Shown here in pieces: positions 7,371 through 16,730 of a stretch of DNA of 64,000 nt (within the stretch, counting starts at the first letter, position 1; every line of letters starts with the position of its first letter). Both the position numbers and the translations under genes were made by a program. Source of the stretch: Dehalococcoidia bacterium (GTDB lineage Bacteria > Chloroflexota > Dehalococcoidia > Bin125); the NCBI GenBank assembly GCA_022828105.1, contig JAJEJC010000009.1, positions 62,001-126,000 on the forward strand. The letters run 5' to 3'. The notes under the pieces are model-generated. The model was not told the origin of the DNA. It searched no databases and was given only the letters and a program-made list of their open reading frames with translations.

Positions 7371-10300
7371 GTGAGTGACTTCCGGCAGGCCGTCAAGACA
7401 TACCTCAATGCGCTCTCCAGTGCCGGCGTCGTTGGCACGCCGGAGCTGTCGCACTATCCCGCGCTCAAGAGCCTCTTCGACGCGATCGGCGCAGGACTCA
7501 CACCCAGGGTCCGCGCAATCGTCCACTTCAGCGCGCCGGGATCGGGACAGCCCGACCTTGGTTTCTTCTCCGCCGATCAGCCTCAACCCGATCGTGGAGT
7601 GGTGGAGGTGAAGAGCGCGGACGCCGACCTTGATGAACTGATCGCTTCCGAGCAGGTCGACGACTACTGGCAAGCGCACAAGCTTGTGCTGGTCACCAAC
7701 CAGCGCGAGTTCGCGCTGGTCGGACAGGACCACGCGGGCGCAAGGCGGACGCTGGAGCGCTACAGCCTCGCCAATTCCAGTGCGGCGTTCGACGAGTTGC
7801 TCAAGCATCCCCTCGCTTCGGCCAACCGGCACGGCGTGTCGCTGGGCGAGTACCCGCTGCGCGTGATGTCGCACCGCTCGACCATCTCCGAACCTCGCGA
7901 GCTGGCCCGGTTGCTGGCGTCGTACGCGCGGGACGCGCTGCAGCGGGTTGAACAGGCCGGGGAGGAAGAGGACTCGCTCAAGCCGATCCGCGACGCGATC
8001 GAACAGGCGCTGGGCATGTCCTTCGAGAGCGAGGACGGCGGTAGGTTCTTCCGCTCGACCCTGGTGCAGACGCTGTTCTACGGGGTGTTTGCCGCCTGGG
8101 TGCTGTGGGCTCGGGCGGGCAAGCCGGGACGTTTCGGCTGGAAGCACACCGTCTACGAACTGCGCGCGCCCGTGTTGCGGATGCTGTTTCATCAGATCAC
8201 AGACCCGGGCCGGCTGGAGCGGCTGAACCTGGTCGATGTGCTCGACTGGACCGAGGCGGCTCTGGAGCGGGTCGACCGCGAGGCGTTCCTCACTCGATTT
8301 AGCGAGGGCGAGGCGGTGCAGTACTTCTACGAGCCGTTCCTGGAGGCGTTCGACCCCGAGCTGCGCAGGCAGTTGGGCGTCTGGTACACGCCGCGCGAGA
8401 TCGTGCGCTACATGGTGGCGCGGGTCGACCGGGCGCTGCGCGATGACCTTGGGATCACAAAGGGCCTGGCCGACGACCGCGTGGTCGTGCTCGATCCCTG
8501 CTGCGGGACGGGCGCGTTCCTGGTCGAGACGCTGCGCAGAATCGCAGAGACGGAATCGGCCTCGGCCGGAGCGCTGACGGCGGCGGCGGTGCGGCAGGCC
8601 GCGACCGAGCGCGTCTTCGGCTTCGAGATCATGCCCGCTCCGCTGGTGGTGGCCCACCTCGAGGTCGGGCTGGCCCTGGAACAACTCGGTGCCGGCCTGG
8701 ACGACACGCAGCGCGCCGGCGTCTACCTGACCAACGCGCTGACCGGCTGGGAGCCGCAGACAACCAAGCCGCTGCCCTTCCCCGAGTTGGAGCAGGAGCG
8801 CCAGCAGGCCGCCGAGGTCAAGCAGCAGCGCAGGATTCTGGTCGTGCTCGGCAATCCGCCCTACAACGGCTTCGCCGGCGTCGCCGTGGATGAAGAGCGC
8901 GAGCTCTCCGACGCCTACCGCGAGGTCAAGGGATCCGACGTGCCCAAACCGCAGGGGCAGGGCCTCAATGACCTCTACGTGCGCTTCTACCGCATGGCCG
9001 AACGCCGCATCGCCGAGAAGACCAAAGAGGGCGTGGTCTGCTTTATCTCAAACTACTCGTGGCTCGACGGCCTCTCCTTCCCCGGCATGAGACAGCGCTA
9101 CCTCGAAGCGTTCGACATGATCCGGATCGACAACCTGCATGGCGATCGAATCATCTCCGAGTATGCACCCGATGGTCGGACCAGCGAAACCGTGTTCGCA
9201 ATCCAAGGGAAGTCGCCCGGAATTCGAATCGGAACGGCAATCGCAACGCTTACGAAGTCGGGCGATTCGACGTCGGGCAAGGTGCTCTACCGGGACTTTG
9301 AAGAGGCGAAGGCCGAAGAACGGCGAGAAGCACTCTTGGGAAGTCTGACCGCGCCGAGCTTGAACTCCGGCTACCAAGCTCTAGATCTCCACGCCGGTCT
9401 GGGCATGCCGCTTAAGCCGATGGCGATCAGTGACGAGTGGTTTCACTGTCCGACGTTGACCGACCTCTTTCCGAAGTCATTCCCTGGAGTGAAGACTGGC
9501 CGTGACCGCCTGTTCGTCGACATTGCCCCCGACCATCTCAAGAAGCGCATCGAAAGTCACCTTGACGTGGCCGATCCAGAGATCATCCCCTACTCGTATC
9601 GACCATTCGATGTTCGTTGGATGTATTGGACAGACAAGCCTAGTTTGTTGGATCGACCACGTCCTGATTATCGCCCTCATGTGTTTGATGGCAACCAATC
9701 GCTCGTCTCGCAACAGAAGCCTCGCCGGGAGTGGTCACCTGCCCAAGTAATCTCCCCAATCGGGTGCCTTGACCTGATGGACCGGAGCGCAACCTGCATT
9801 CCCCTGTACCTCCGAGACGACCAATTTGGCGAGGAGGTCAACGGTGTCAAGCGTACCGCCAACCTGAGTGAGCGGGCGCGACAGTACATCGAGTCGATGA
9901 GCGCCGAGCCCGAGGACCTCTTCCACCACGTGCTCGCCACGCTGCACGACCCCGCCTACCGCGAGGCCAACGCCGGCGGACTGCGAATGGGCTGGCCCCG
10001 CATCCCGCTGCCGACCGACGCCGCCGAGTTCGCCGCCTCTGCCGAGCGAGGCCGCCTCTTGGCCCGCCTACTTGACACCGAGTCCAACGTCGACGACCTG
10101 CTCGACTCCAGCATCGCCGTCCCGACCAAGATCGACGGAACCCAGATGCAACCCACCGACTTCAACGTCACCGCCGGCTGGGGCCACTTCGGAGCCAATC
10201 AAGCCGTCATGCCCGGCCAGGGCAAGATCGAGCGTCGGGGAGACATGGTCGACATCTACCTGAACGACGGAGCCTACTGGAAAGACATCCCCATCAACGT

Positions 10301-10535
10301 CTGGGAGTACCGCCTGGGCGGCTACCAGGTCCTGAAGAAGTGGCTCAGCTATCGGGAGTCGAAGGTGTTGGGTCGGGGGTTGACCGTGTCGGAGGTGGCC
10401 TGTGGTCGGAGGTTGCTCGGAGGATCGCCAAGATGCTCTGAAATCACTCCGGACCCGCTACCAAGCCGTTATCTCACTTTCCGTAGCTCATACTTCAAAT
10501 CCTGCATGGTGTTGGAGGCATCTTCCACTTGCTGA
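7371..10535 (+). CDS. Type ISP/IIG-like restriction-modification enzyme (nuclease-N6-adenine methylase-specificity)
   Basis: The 1054-codon protein starts at GTG 7371. An N-terminal PD-(D/E)XK nuclease-like site (QPDLGF about residue 60; VVEVKSAD about 77-84) is followed by an N6-adenine methylase with motif I DPCCGTGAF (about 374-382) and motif IV NPPY (about 494-497), then a long C-terminal specificity region. True type ISP enzymes also carry a helicase; none is visible, so this is closer to a compact IIG/LlaGI-related form. Near 10400 the frame appears shifted: a neighbouring frame continues WSEVARRIAKML and stops at 10441, as expected for the family end, while the original frame runs on to 10535 and overlaps the convergent gene. 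It probably defends the mobile element and host from foreign DNA. Confidence 0.8.
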   Translation: MSDFRQAVKTYLNALSSAGVVGTPELSHYPALKSLFDAIGAGLTPRVRAIVHFSAPGSGQPDLGFFSADQPQPDRGVVEVKSADADLDELIASEQVDDYWQAHKLVLVTNQREFALVGQDHAGARRTLERYSLANSSAAFDELLKHPLASANRHGVSLGEYPLRVMSHRSTISEPRELARLLASYARDALQRVEQAGEEEDSLKPIRDAIEQALGMSFESEDGGRFFRSTLVQTLFYGVFAAWVLWARAGKPGRFGWKHTVYELRAPVLRMLFHQITDPGRLERLNLVDVLDWTEAALERVDREAFLTRFSEGEAVQYFYEPFLEAFDPELRRQLGVWYTPREIVRYMVARVDRALRDDLGITKGLADDRVVVLDPCCGTGAFLVETLRRIAETESASAGALTAAAVRQAATERVFGFEIMPAPLVVAHLEVGLALEQLGAGLDDTQRAGVYLTNALTGWEPQTTKPLPFPELEQERQQAAEVKQQRRILVVLGNPPYNGFAGVAVDEERELSDAYREVKGSDVPKPQGQGLNDLYVRFYRMAERRIAEKTKEGVVCFISNYSWLDGLSFPGMRQRYLEAFDMIRIDNLHGDRIISEYAPDGRTSETVFAIQGKSPGIRIGTAIATLTKSGDSTSGKVLYRDFEEAKAEERREALLGSLTAPSLNSGYQALDLHAGLGMPLKPMAISDEWFHCPTLTDLFPKSFPGVKTGRDRLFVDIAPDHLKKRIESHLDVADPEIIPYSYRPFDVRWMYWTDKPSLLDRPRPDYRPHVFDGNQSLVSQQKPRREWSPAQVISPIGCLDLMDRSATCIPLYLRDDQFGEEVNGVKRTANLSERARQYIESMSAEPEDLFHHVLATLHDPAYREANAGGLRMGWPRIPLPTDAAEFAASAERGRLLARLLDTESNVDDLLDSSIAVPTKIDGTQMQPTDFNVTAGWGHFGANQAVMPGQGKIERRGDMVDIYLNDGAYWKDIPINVWEYRLGGYQVLKKWLSYRESKVLGRGLTVSEVACGRRLLGGSPRCSEITPDPLPSRYLTFRSSYFKSCMVLEASSTC

Positions 10536-10955
10536 ATCGCTTGGGAGAGCCGGCTAGCGTCTGTCCATTTGGCGGAGGACTCCGGCGAGTAGAGCAACGG
10601 AATGTTGTCGACGCTTCCTGCGATTTGCTGCAACAGGTTGTCTACTTCGCTGCATTCGTATGGCGCGCTGGGCAGATCGCCCACTTCCCTGTAGGCCTCT
10701 GCCGCTTTTCGGAGATGGCCTTGAGATCGTTCGAGGAACTCAGCTTTGGTTAGTTGGCTCGTTTCGAGAGAGTTCAGAGCCTTGCGCAAGTACTGAATCA
10801 GATCGTCGAGGAGTTCAATCAGAGGTTCCGCCGCCGCGAGTAACTCTTCCTTCGTTGCCTTGCTCCCCGCAGAGATACGGGCCACGTCGGCATAGTACGA
10901 AATCCAATCTACGATAAGACCGTCTCCGACGTTTTCGCCCACGAGCGCCGTTGGC
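10469..10955 (-). pseudogene. C-terminal part of the IS-interrupted DUF4365 gene
   Basis: The fragment carries about 162 codons, helical throughout (KATKEELLAAAEPLIELLDDL; QAIQQVEDASNTMQDLKYEL). It directly abuts the IS5-family element. If the IS and one CTAG duplicate are removed, codon 249 of the DUF4365 ORF (ending PQDA) runs in frame into R-P-T-A-L-V-G-E-N-V-G-D-G and on to the stop at 10469, giving a single protein of about 411 residues. The first usable start inside the fragment is a GTG at 10942. Without its N-terminal nuclease domain it is probably not functional alone. Confidence 0.65.
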
Positions 10956-11028
10956 CTAGGGCCTGTTCACATTGGCTGCGGTTTCCGTCAGAGTGTTGGT
11001 AGGTTCGGCGGCCGGGTCCAGGTGAGCA

Positions 11029-11792
11029 ATTCAGCTGACTGATGCCCAGTTTGAACGGATTGCGCCGTATCTGCCGCGGCCCAGCGGACACACCAAGGTG
11101 GGCCAACGGCAGGTCGTGGACGCGCTGTTGTACCTAGCGAAAGAAGGTTGCAGTTGGCGGGCGCTGCCTGAGCGATTCGGGAACTGGCACACGATCTATG
11201 TGCGACTCAACCGCTGGGCCAGGCAGGGCGTGCTGGAGCGGGTACTGGCCGAGTTGCAGCGCGACCAGATTGCGGGGTTGGACACGTCGGTCCTGTCTCT
11301 GGACAGCACGATCATCAAGCTGCATCCCGACGCGACCGGCGCTCGGCGTCGGGGGGGCGCCAGTCGATCGGCCGCTCGCGGGGCGGCTGGACGACCAAGC
11401 TGCACGCCCTCGTCGCCGACGAACGCACCCCGCTGAGCCTCTCGCTCTCACCGGGACAGGATGGCGACGCGCCCTGGGGACGCGCGCTCCTGCGTCGCCT
11501 GGGCGCTCGCAGCGGCCGGCCGGCGCTGGTTATGGACCGCGCCTATGAAGGCGACGCGACCCGAGCCCTGGCGCTCGAACTGGGTTACCAACCAGTCGTG
11601 CCGCCGCTCGCCCACCGCAGACAGCCCTGGTCCTACGACCGCGACCTCTATCGACGCCGCAATCTGGTCGAACGGTTCTTCCGCCGGCTCAAGCGCTTCC
11701 GACGCATCGCCACCCGCTACGACAAGCTCGACGTCGTCTTCCTCGCCTTCATCCATCTGGCAGTCATCTACGACATGCTGCCCTCAATGTGA
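11029..11792 (+). CDS. IS5-family DDE transposase, probably made by -1 ribosomal frameshifting
   Basis: Frame 1 (QLTDAQFERIAPYLPRP ... LDSTIIKLHPDATGA) holds the N-terminal DNA-binding region and the first catalytic Asp. The second frame continues GGRQSIGRSRGGWTTKLHAL, VMDRAYEGD (second Asp) and NLVERFFRRLKRFR (catalytic Glu) to MLPSM. The frames join at a G GGG GGC heptamer (11352-11358) in the right phase for -1 slippage. The first frame has no ATG near its start; the conserved N-terminus begins at an ATT (11029) or CTG (11035) behind GGTGAG, and internal GTG 11098 would cut off the conserved start. Total about 253 residues, normal for the family. Confidence 0.8.
11352..11358 (+). promoter_or_regulatory. 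Slippery heptamer G GGG GGC for -1 frameshifting in the transposase
   Basis: The transposase codons read CGG GGG GGC, so the heptamer is correctly phased (X XXY YYZ) for tandem -1 slippage into the frame that carries the second and third catalytic residues. Such programmed frameshifting limits transposase output in IS5 relatives. A-type heptamers are more efficient in bacteria, so the frequency here may be low. Confidence 0.6.
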
Positions 11793-12548
11793 ACAGGCCC
11801 TAGCATCCTGAGGCAGGCTTGGATTGATCCAGAGTCCTCTACATACAGGGTTGTTGTTTGCGTGGTCGTCCATGCTCGGGTAGATGAAGGTCCAAACGAC
11901 TTGAGCGTCAGAATCCCCCCAACGCCTCTTCACGAGGTGGCTGCGGTAGTATCGACGTCCCGCACCCTCCGTAGTAATCTGACGAACGATTGACGCAATA
12001 TCGGCCTTGCTGAATGTTCCATTGAGAACTGCCTTGAAGCTGTAGCGCTTCGCAGTTCCGTGGCTAACATCATTAGTCTTCGACAGTGTGTATCGGTCCT
12101 GCGGAACAACCATGGTGAGGATATCACGTAGCGCGGGCAGTGATTGGTCATCGATCACTTGGTCCTTCGGGACCATCACGCGGTAGTTTGCCCCTGTTGA
12201 TTCGGCAGTGTCGCTATCGATCAACTGCCAGTAGACAACGTCGTGGTCGAGGTCTGCCAGGCATACGAGAGCAGGCAACGCATGGTTTATCCAGTAGTCG
12301 ACGTGCTTCGCGTTAGCGCGAAACACGTAGTTGTTGCCTGTTTGTTCCGAGAGATAGCTCGGGCCAGCCTTCACTTGCACGCCAAGCAATCTCCCGGTGG
12401 GCCGGTCGCCTTCGATGAGTTCGACGTGAGCATCGATACCGTAGTCGCTTTCGTGTTGCTCTCGAAAGGCGAAGCCCATCGCTTCAAACGCGCGCATGGC
12501 CAAGGCCACACCCTGCCTGGCGATTCGATCCGTCTGTTGCGCTCGCAT
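11784..12548 (-). CDS. DUF4365 nuclease-like protein, C-terminus truncated by IS insertion
   Basis: The protein begins MRAQQTDRIARQGVALAMRA and shows the DUF4365 pattern: SDYGIDAHVELIEGD (Asp and Glu) followed by GRLLGVQVKAG (about residues 36-62). This is a PD-(D/E)XK-like active site (D...QxK), suggesting DNA cleavage. Residues up to about 249 are native; the last codons (RACSH) are read from IS DNA. DUF4365 proteins often occur in defence islands, and this one faces a restriction-modification gene. The nuclease part may still fold, but the roughly 160-residue C-terminal domain is cut off. The start at 12548 abuts the HigA-like gene. Confidence 0.7.
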   Translation of the reverse strand: MRAQQTDRIARQGVALAMRAFEAMGFAFREQHESDYGIDAHVELIEGDRPTGRLLGVQVKAGPSYLSEQTGNNYVFRANAKHVDYWINHALPALVCLADLDHDVVYWQLIDSDTAESTGANYRVMVPKDQVIDDQSLPALRDILTMVVPQDRYTLSKTNDVSHGTAKRYSFKAVLNGTFSKADIASIVRQITTEGAGRRYYRSHLVKRRWGDSDAQVVWTFIYPSMDDHANNNPVCRGLWINPSLPQDARACSH

Positions 12549-12883
12549 TATGGGAACATTCTAGTCGAGTACTGGAGGCCAAGACAGGCCGAACTCGACT
12601 GTTCAATCTGGTTGATCTCGCAGCCCGCCTTCCGAGCATGCGCGAGATCGTAGACGTTCTGGAGGCGGAGCCAGGTGTCGGCGGTGCTGCCGAAGGCTTG
12701 TTCGAAGCGGATAGCGAGGTCGGCGGTGATTGGCGCTTCGCAGGCGAAGACGGCGTCTAACGCAGCCTCCTCGACTTGCAGATGCGACGCCGCCTCGGCA
12801 TTCGTCAAGCCCAGAGCTTCGACACCGTCCTCCCAAATCGTGTCGTCGAGATAGTGTGGGTCGTCCGGGACATCGTCAGGCAG
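12548..12883 (-). CDS. Second HigA-like HTH protein (start unresolved)
   Basis: The segment ALGLTNAEAASHLQVEEAAL ... ITADLAIRFEQAFGSTADTWLRLQ closely parallels the HigA encoded just upstream (GLDLTVEAAAEHM ... VTTEMAVRLSKALGSTPRFWIQLQ), so it is a tandem duplicate. It lacks the usual HPGE N-terminus. No ATG/GTG/TTG lies at a sensible position: the first ATG in frame (12985) is deep inside higA. CTG 12883 is taken as a provisional start. It may be a decayed duplicate or a fused/coupled second antitoxin. Confidence 0.5.
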   Translation of the reverse strand: MPDDVPDDPHYLDDTIWEDGVEALGLTNAEAASHLQVEEAALDAVFACEAPITADLAIRFEQAFGSTADTWLRLQNVYDLAHARKAGCEINQIEQSSSACLGLQYSTRMFP

Positions 12884-13166
12884 CGCGTTCGATTCGCTTG
12901 ATCTCGATCTTGTCCAGCATCTCTTCGGCCTGGGCTGCGTCGTAGTTCGCCTGCAGTTGAATCCAGAAGCGCGGCGTGCTGCCAAGCGCCTTCGAGAGCC
13001 GCACTGCCATTTCAGTGGTGACTGGGGCTTCGCCTCGGCAGATGGCCTGCAACACCTGGGTGGGGACCCGCATGTGCTCAGCCGCCGCTTCCACAGTCAG
13101 GTCAAGCCCACCGATCCAGTCGTGCTGGATGAGCTCACCTGGATGACAAGGCTTGTTCATAACCAT
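12876..13166 (-). CDS. higA: HigA-family antitoxin
   Basis: The 96-residue protein begins MVMNKPCHPGELIQHDWIGGL, with the HPGE motif and the XRE helix-turn-helix (LTVEAAAEHMRVPTQVLQAI) of HigA/VapI antitoxins, ending in the GSTPRFWIQLQANYD segment typical of the family. It should bind and neutralise the HigB toxin and repress the operon. It lies 11 bp after higB, the inverted (toxin first) order normal for higBA, with GAGGAG just before its ATG. Confidence 0.85.
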   Translation of the reverse strand: MVMNKPCHPGELIQHDWIGGLDLTVEAAAEHMRVPTQVLQAICRGEAPVTTEMAVRLSKALGSTPRFWIQLQANYDAAQAEEMLDKIEIKRIERAA

Positions 13167-13177
13167 GGGGTCTCTCC

Positions 13178-13456
13178 TCAGTGATAGTCGACGAGGTCAA
13201 CATCAGTGACGTCTTCCCCCTCGAATCGGAAGGTTATGCGCAGGTTCGCCGAGACGTCAACGGCCCAATAGCCAGCAAGATTCCCGCTGAGCGAGTGAAG
13301 TCGGTAGGTCGGTGCATCCAGCTCGTCTGGTCCGGATGCAGCCTCCAACGCCGTCAGGACACGACTAATCCGAGGAACTTGGTGCGGTGTCAAGCCGCTG
13401 GGGTCACCCCGAAGATGGAAGCGTCGCAGTCCGCGATGGCGTACGCGCAGAATCAC
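13178..13456 (-). CDS. higB: HigB/RelE-family mRNA interferase toxin
   Basis: The 92-residue protein has the RelE-superfamily pattern HRGLRRFHLRGDPSGL, IPRISRVLTALEAA, a beta strand YRLHSLSGNLAGYWAVDV and the terminal NLRITFRFEGEDVTDVDLVDYH, which is diagnostic of HigB. HigB toxins cut mRNA on the ribosome. The operon is probably autoregulated by HigA binding upstream. It stabilises or protects the mobile element that carries it. Confidence 0.85.
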   Translation of the reverse strand: MILRVRHRGLRRFHLRGDPSGLTPHQVPRISRVLTALEAASGPDELDAPTYRLHSLSGNLAGYWAVDVSANLRITFRFEGEDVTDVDLVDYH

Positions 13457-13760
13457 GCTTCAAGCGTACTCGCCTGTTCGACCCCGCGCTGCATATCCAT
13501 CCTCTTATGCGCACTCTGTAGAGAAGGTCGGCGCTCGAGTTCCTTGCGGATAGTCCGAATCGCCAGGTCATGGTTTCGCTAAGGGGATGTCTGTAACGAC
13601 TGACGATGACCCTGCCACTTCAGGACTCGGGCCGTACTCAAGTCCGGACTCGGCTCTGGACTGTGTCGTCTGATAACCCAACGGAATCGCCCATGCCGAC
13701 TATAGTGTTTCGAACATGGAGCGCGGCGCACCATCGTCCGTCACGTGAGAGGAGAACCGC
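13457..13760. other. Intergenic region between higBA and the recombinase
   Basis: No gene is called in these about 300 bases. The higBA promoter should lie at the left end, and a promoter for the recombinase at the right end, just before GAGAGGAGAAC, a good ribosome binding site 6 bp ahead of the ATG at 13761. Short repeats of GGACTC-type words occur at about 13620-13660 but form no clear hairpin. Confidence 0.35.
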
Positions 13761-15536
<1,776 letters not shown>

Positions 15537-16056
15537 CGCCCGCCGACGTGTCGATATTGACCACCACGTCGCGCAGCGCGGGAATCAGCAGGTCCCGCTC
15601 GTCGCCGCGTTCGACGATGTACACATCGTTCGCGCCGGTTCGCAACACTTCGCGCACCGTACCCAGCTCACCGCCGTCCACGCCGACCACCCGCAGCCCC
15701 TCGATTTCATCGACGTACCAGTACGGTTCGTCCGCGCTCGGCCGTTCGCTGTCGGGAACCTCGATCAACTCGCCCCGCAACTGCTCTGCCGAGTCCCGAT
15801 CGGCGACGCCCTCGATATAGAGATAGACCCGATCCTTCTGCCAGTTGACCCGTTCCACTTGCCGCGCCGAACCCGAGATGTAGACGCGGGCGCCCGGCGC
15901 AAACCGCTCGGGAAAATCGGTCAAGGGCAGCGCCTTCAGTTCGCCGTTCAGTCCGCGCGGACGCTCGATCACGCCGACCGCCCGAAAGCCGTCGCGCGGC
16001 ATCCGATCTTCGCGGTGGGAGCCTCCGAGGCGCAGCGCCATGGCCCGCGTCCTGTG

Positions 16057-16284
16057 TCAGCGGATGTCGAGTGAGGTGTCCAGCGCGCGGGCGTGTCCGC
16101 CAACCGAGAGCAGCGTGCGCAGCGCCATCGCGAGCCGGCCTTCGCGCCCGATGATCCGCCCCATGTCGTCCTCATGCACGTGAAGCTGGATTGCCACGTG
16201 GTCGCCATTCTGCACGCGCTCAACCCGGACCGCGTCCGGTTCGTCCACCATCCACTTGGCGACGTACTCGATGAAGTCTTCCAT
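16057..16284 (-). CDS. khpA: KH-domain RNA-binding protein KhpA
   Basis: A 75-residue single KH domain with the GRIIGREG signature (GxxG loop, about residues 42-49), within MGRIIGREGRLAMALRTLL. KhpA-type proteins bind RNA and in Firmicutes act with KhpB in cell-division and translation control. It sits between rpsP (7 bp gap) and rimM, its usual place, so cotranscription is near certain. Confidence 0.92.
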   Translation of the reverse strand: MEDFIEYVAKWMVDEPDAVRVERVQNGDHVAIQLHVHEDDMGRIIGREGRLAMALRTLLSVGGHARALDTSLDIR

Positions 16285-16291
16285 TGGCTGG

Positions 16292-16618
16292 TTACTCGTC
16301 CGCCGTCGCAGCGGCCGCCGCGGCCGCGGCGGCTTTCTTTGCGTCCGCCCGCTTGCTTCGCGGCTTCGGCTGGAAGGGCTCGATCAATCCCTCTTTGGCC
16401 AGGAACCGGTGCACGGTCTCGGTGGGCTGCGCGCCGTGCGACAGCCAGTGCTTGATCCGTTCAGCGTCGACCTCGAAGGTCGCGGGATCGGTCAGCGGGT
16501 CGTAGTGCCCGACCCGTTCGACGAATCGTCCGTCTCGCGCGTTGCGCGAATCCTGCACGACCACTCGATAGAAGGGCCGCCCCTTGCGCCCGTGTCGGGC
16601 CAGTCGAATCTTCAGCAT
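16292..16618 (-). CDS. rpsP: 30S ribosomal protein S16
   Basis: Begins MLKIRLARHGRKGRPFYRVVV, the conserved S16 start, with RNARDGRFVERVGHYDP in the middle. At 108 residues it is slightly long owing to a C-terminal Ala-rich tail (KKAAAAAAAAAATADE) with no counterpart in the core fold. It assembles into the 30S subunit. Separated from ffh by 112 bp, which may contain its own promoter. Confidence 0.95.
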   Translation of the reverse strand: MLKIRLARHGRKGRPFYRVVVQDSRNARDGRFVERVGHYDPLTDPATFEVDAERIKHWLSHGAQPTETVHRFLAKEGLIEPFQPKPRSKRADAKKAAAAAAAAATADE

Positions 16619-16730
16619 CGGTCTCGCTTTGCCTGCCTGCGTTCGGTTCGTATCGATTCAGCCTAGCGCCGAAGCCGAATCCGCGCTGTCCCCCACGTCA
16701 CGCAGGCGAACAGGACGCGGATCTGCCGAT

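Larger units (their letters stand above)
10960..11799 (+). mobile_element. IS5-family insertion sequence (IS427-group-like), complete, 840 bp
   Basis: Perfect terminal inverted repeats GGCCTGTTCACATTG (10960-10974 and, inverted, 11785-11799) bound one transposase. A 4-bp target duplication CTAG flanks it (10956-10959 and 11800-11803), fitting the CTAG/YTAR preference of IS5 relatives. The two-frame transposase with a G-run slippery site is typical of the IS427 group. It is inserted in a DUF4365 gene whose reading frame is restored by removing the IS, so the insertion is young. No other copy is in the window. Confidence 0.9.

Noticed and set aside
7257..8684. Long minus-strand frame (475 codons) opposite the restriction-modification gene
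   Set aside because: It mirrors a well-supported gene; high-GC codon use leaves the opposite frame open. The peptide is Gln/Arg/His-rich and has no domain.
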